Positions 20,416-21,583 of a stretch of 21,583 bases of DNA are shown here, piece after piece. The notes under the pieces are model-generated. The model had not been told where the DNA came from and ran no database searches. It was given only the letters and a program-made list of their open reading frames with translations. Position numbers and translations under genes: made by a program. Within the stretch, counting starts at the first letter, position 1, and every line of letters starts with the position of its first letter. Source of the stretch: Paramacrobiotus richtersi (taxonomy: Eukaryota; Tardigrada; Eutardigrada; Parachela; Macrobiotidae); assembly GCA_034698045.1 (NCBI GenBank), contig JAQGAU010001077.1:1-21583 (forward strand). The letters run 5' to 3'.

Positions 20416-21583
20416 ATGGATTTTGTTGATGATTTGGATGACTTGGAACTGTTCGTGGAAGAAAACTCGAAAGACCAAGACAGTGCTGTACGCAGCGAGG
20501 CTGATAATTTCGAAGAAAGAATTTATCGATGTTTTATCTCGAGTCCGACGCCAACGGAACTGAACACATCGTGCGCAGTGATTAAACCGGGATCATCTTC
20601 CTCTTTGCCAAAGAATTTAACCGGACGGGTGCGAAAGAAGAAAAAGAAAACAGTATCCGCGCCCTTGAACCTTGAACATGACAACGTTTCGTCTTCTGTC
20701 AAGAACTCTCTCTGTAAACCCTCCCATCAGGAACTTGATGCATTGCGAGTTTTGAAGGTATCTTGTACAGATAAGTGGTTGCAGGGGACCGCGACCGTAC
20801 CAATGGCTATATATAGTTAAGGATATCGATCGTCTTCCCTGCTGTCGCTAGTATTGTGCTTCGACTTGTGCGGTTGTACGATCGCTATTTAGTCCTTTGG
20901 AGCAAAGGACTAGGAGAGAGCTGTTTGGAATGTTTTGCATTCTGACTGAGATCTCTGGTTTTTTTTCAGGAATCGTATGCTCGTTTAACCCGATTCAAAG
21001 ATTACTATTTCGACTACTTTCCCATTGAAAGGGCTCCGCTGCGAAACCAAGATGTAGCAAAAGTCGTCAGTTCTTTGTTGGAAAAAATTTCCCATCTGAA
21101 AGGTGGGTCACGATTCGGTTGGATTACAGCGTTGTGTCAGGCAACGTAAAATGCGGCATAGCGGTACCGCTTGTGAGGATAATTTAAAATAACGACGTAA
21201 CGCTTTATGACTGGTGTGCCAAACGTATCTGGTGTGTTTCTGAATACCTAGTCAATAAGGCTGAGTAAGGAATTCCAGTGTATGGATGGTTCATGCTATA
21301 TGAAATGCCAACGCTCGTACCAGAATTACTTTCCGATTCGAACAGAAATGCTGAAATTTTTCTTTGCCTTTGAGCGCGTTTTCCGCAGTTTCGGGTAAAC
21401 CTTCTGTTTGTTTGTTTGGATATTGATTATTGAAACATATAACGGAGCTTTTCCATAAGTGTCTTTCTAAGTAGTATTTTCCATGCTTTTGCAGAAATTT
21501 TCAAGTCTCGAAATCGTCCCTGGTTTTATGCATATCGCACGTTATGCCTTTGTGTTGACACATTGCGATCGGAGGAAGCGTTT
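20416..21583 (+). CDS. Unrecognised protein, 5' part of gene (3 exons, runs off the window)
   Basis: Exons 20416-20757, 20970-21102 and 21495-21583+ join in phase to 187 residues, with strong acceptors (TTTTTTTTCAG and GCTTTTGCAG) and no stop at the window edge. The N-terminus is acidic (MDFVDDLDDLELFVEEN) and followed by a disordered Ser-rich stretch. A lysine cluster, RVRKKKKKTV, suggests a nuclear localisation signal. From about residue 115 the sequence becomes ordered and helical (SYARLTRFKDYYFDYFPIER, then LEKISHLK and RPWFYAYRTLCLCVDTLR). I do not recognise the family; the profile suggests a nuclear protein with a helical-repeat body. The start context GCCATGG is good. The gene is divergent from UTP13. 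Confidence 0.75.

Overview
The window is animal nuclear DNA from a compact, intron-rich invertebrate genome. The genes are split by mostly 50-400 nt GT-AG introns, lie a few hundred bases apart on both strands, and include an RSRC2 orthologue and a Tudor-domain protein. A tardigrade or other small ecdysozoan would fit, but the species cannot be fixed from the sequence alone.

Layout, left to right. Positions 1-2054 hold little: one possible 38-residue membrane micropeptide (minus, 1415-1531). An intact elongator tRNA-Met(CAU) with a Pol III terminator lies at 2055-2133. A ten-exon gene for a protein with two extended Tudor domains (plus, 2967-6456) converges on a six-exon RSRC2 gene (minus, 7074-9174). 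A GC-rich, repeat-bearing interval with an E-box (about 9540-9640) separates RSRC2 from a small, poorly supported plus-strand gene (9895-10970). Most of 10945-19651 is a complete 20-exon gene for UTP13/TBL3 (minus), a WD40 protein of the small-subunit processome. A 5' part of an unrecognised acidic/basic protein gene (plus, 20416 to the end) is divergent from UTP13.

The striking feature is intron 18 of UTP13. All other introns of that gene are 58-388 nt, but this one is 4124 nt. Inside it, positions 11356-15389 are bounded by perfect 25-bp terminal inverted repeats, and these are flanked by a perfect 7-bp direct repeat (GTCACGT), as expected of a DNA transposon with a target-site duplication. 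Removing the element and one duplication leaves an ordinary 83-nt intron. No transposase is recognisable in it. Instead it carries, opposite to UTP13, an intronless gene for a 248-residue protein with an N-myristoylation signal, a short WRKY19-like zinc-finger ORF, and two degenerate copies of a ~90-bp repeat. I read it as a non-autonomous, cargo-carrying TIR element tolerated in a housekeeping gene intron. Because its ends are complementary in the UTP13 pre-mRNA, they could fold it away and bring the splice sites close together.

The gene models were built by hand by joining exons with matching phase at GT-AG sites. The Tudor, RSRC2 and UTP13 models each sum to a whole number of codons with no internal stop.
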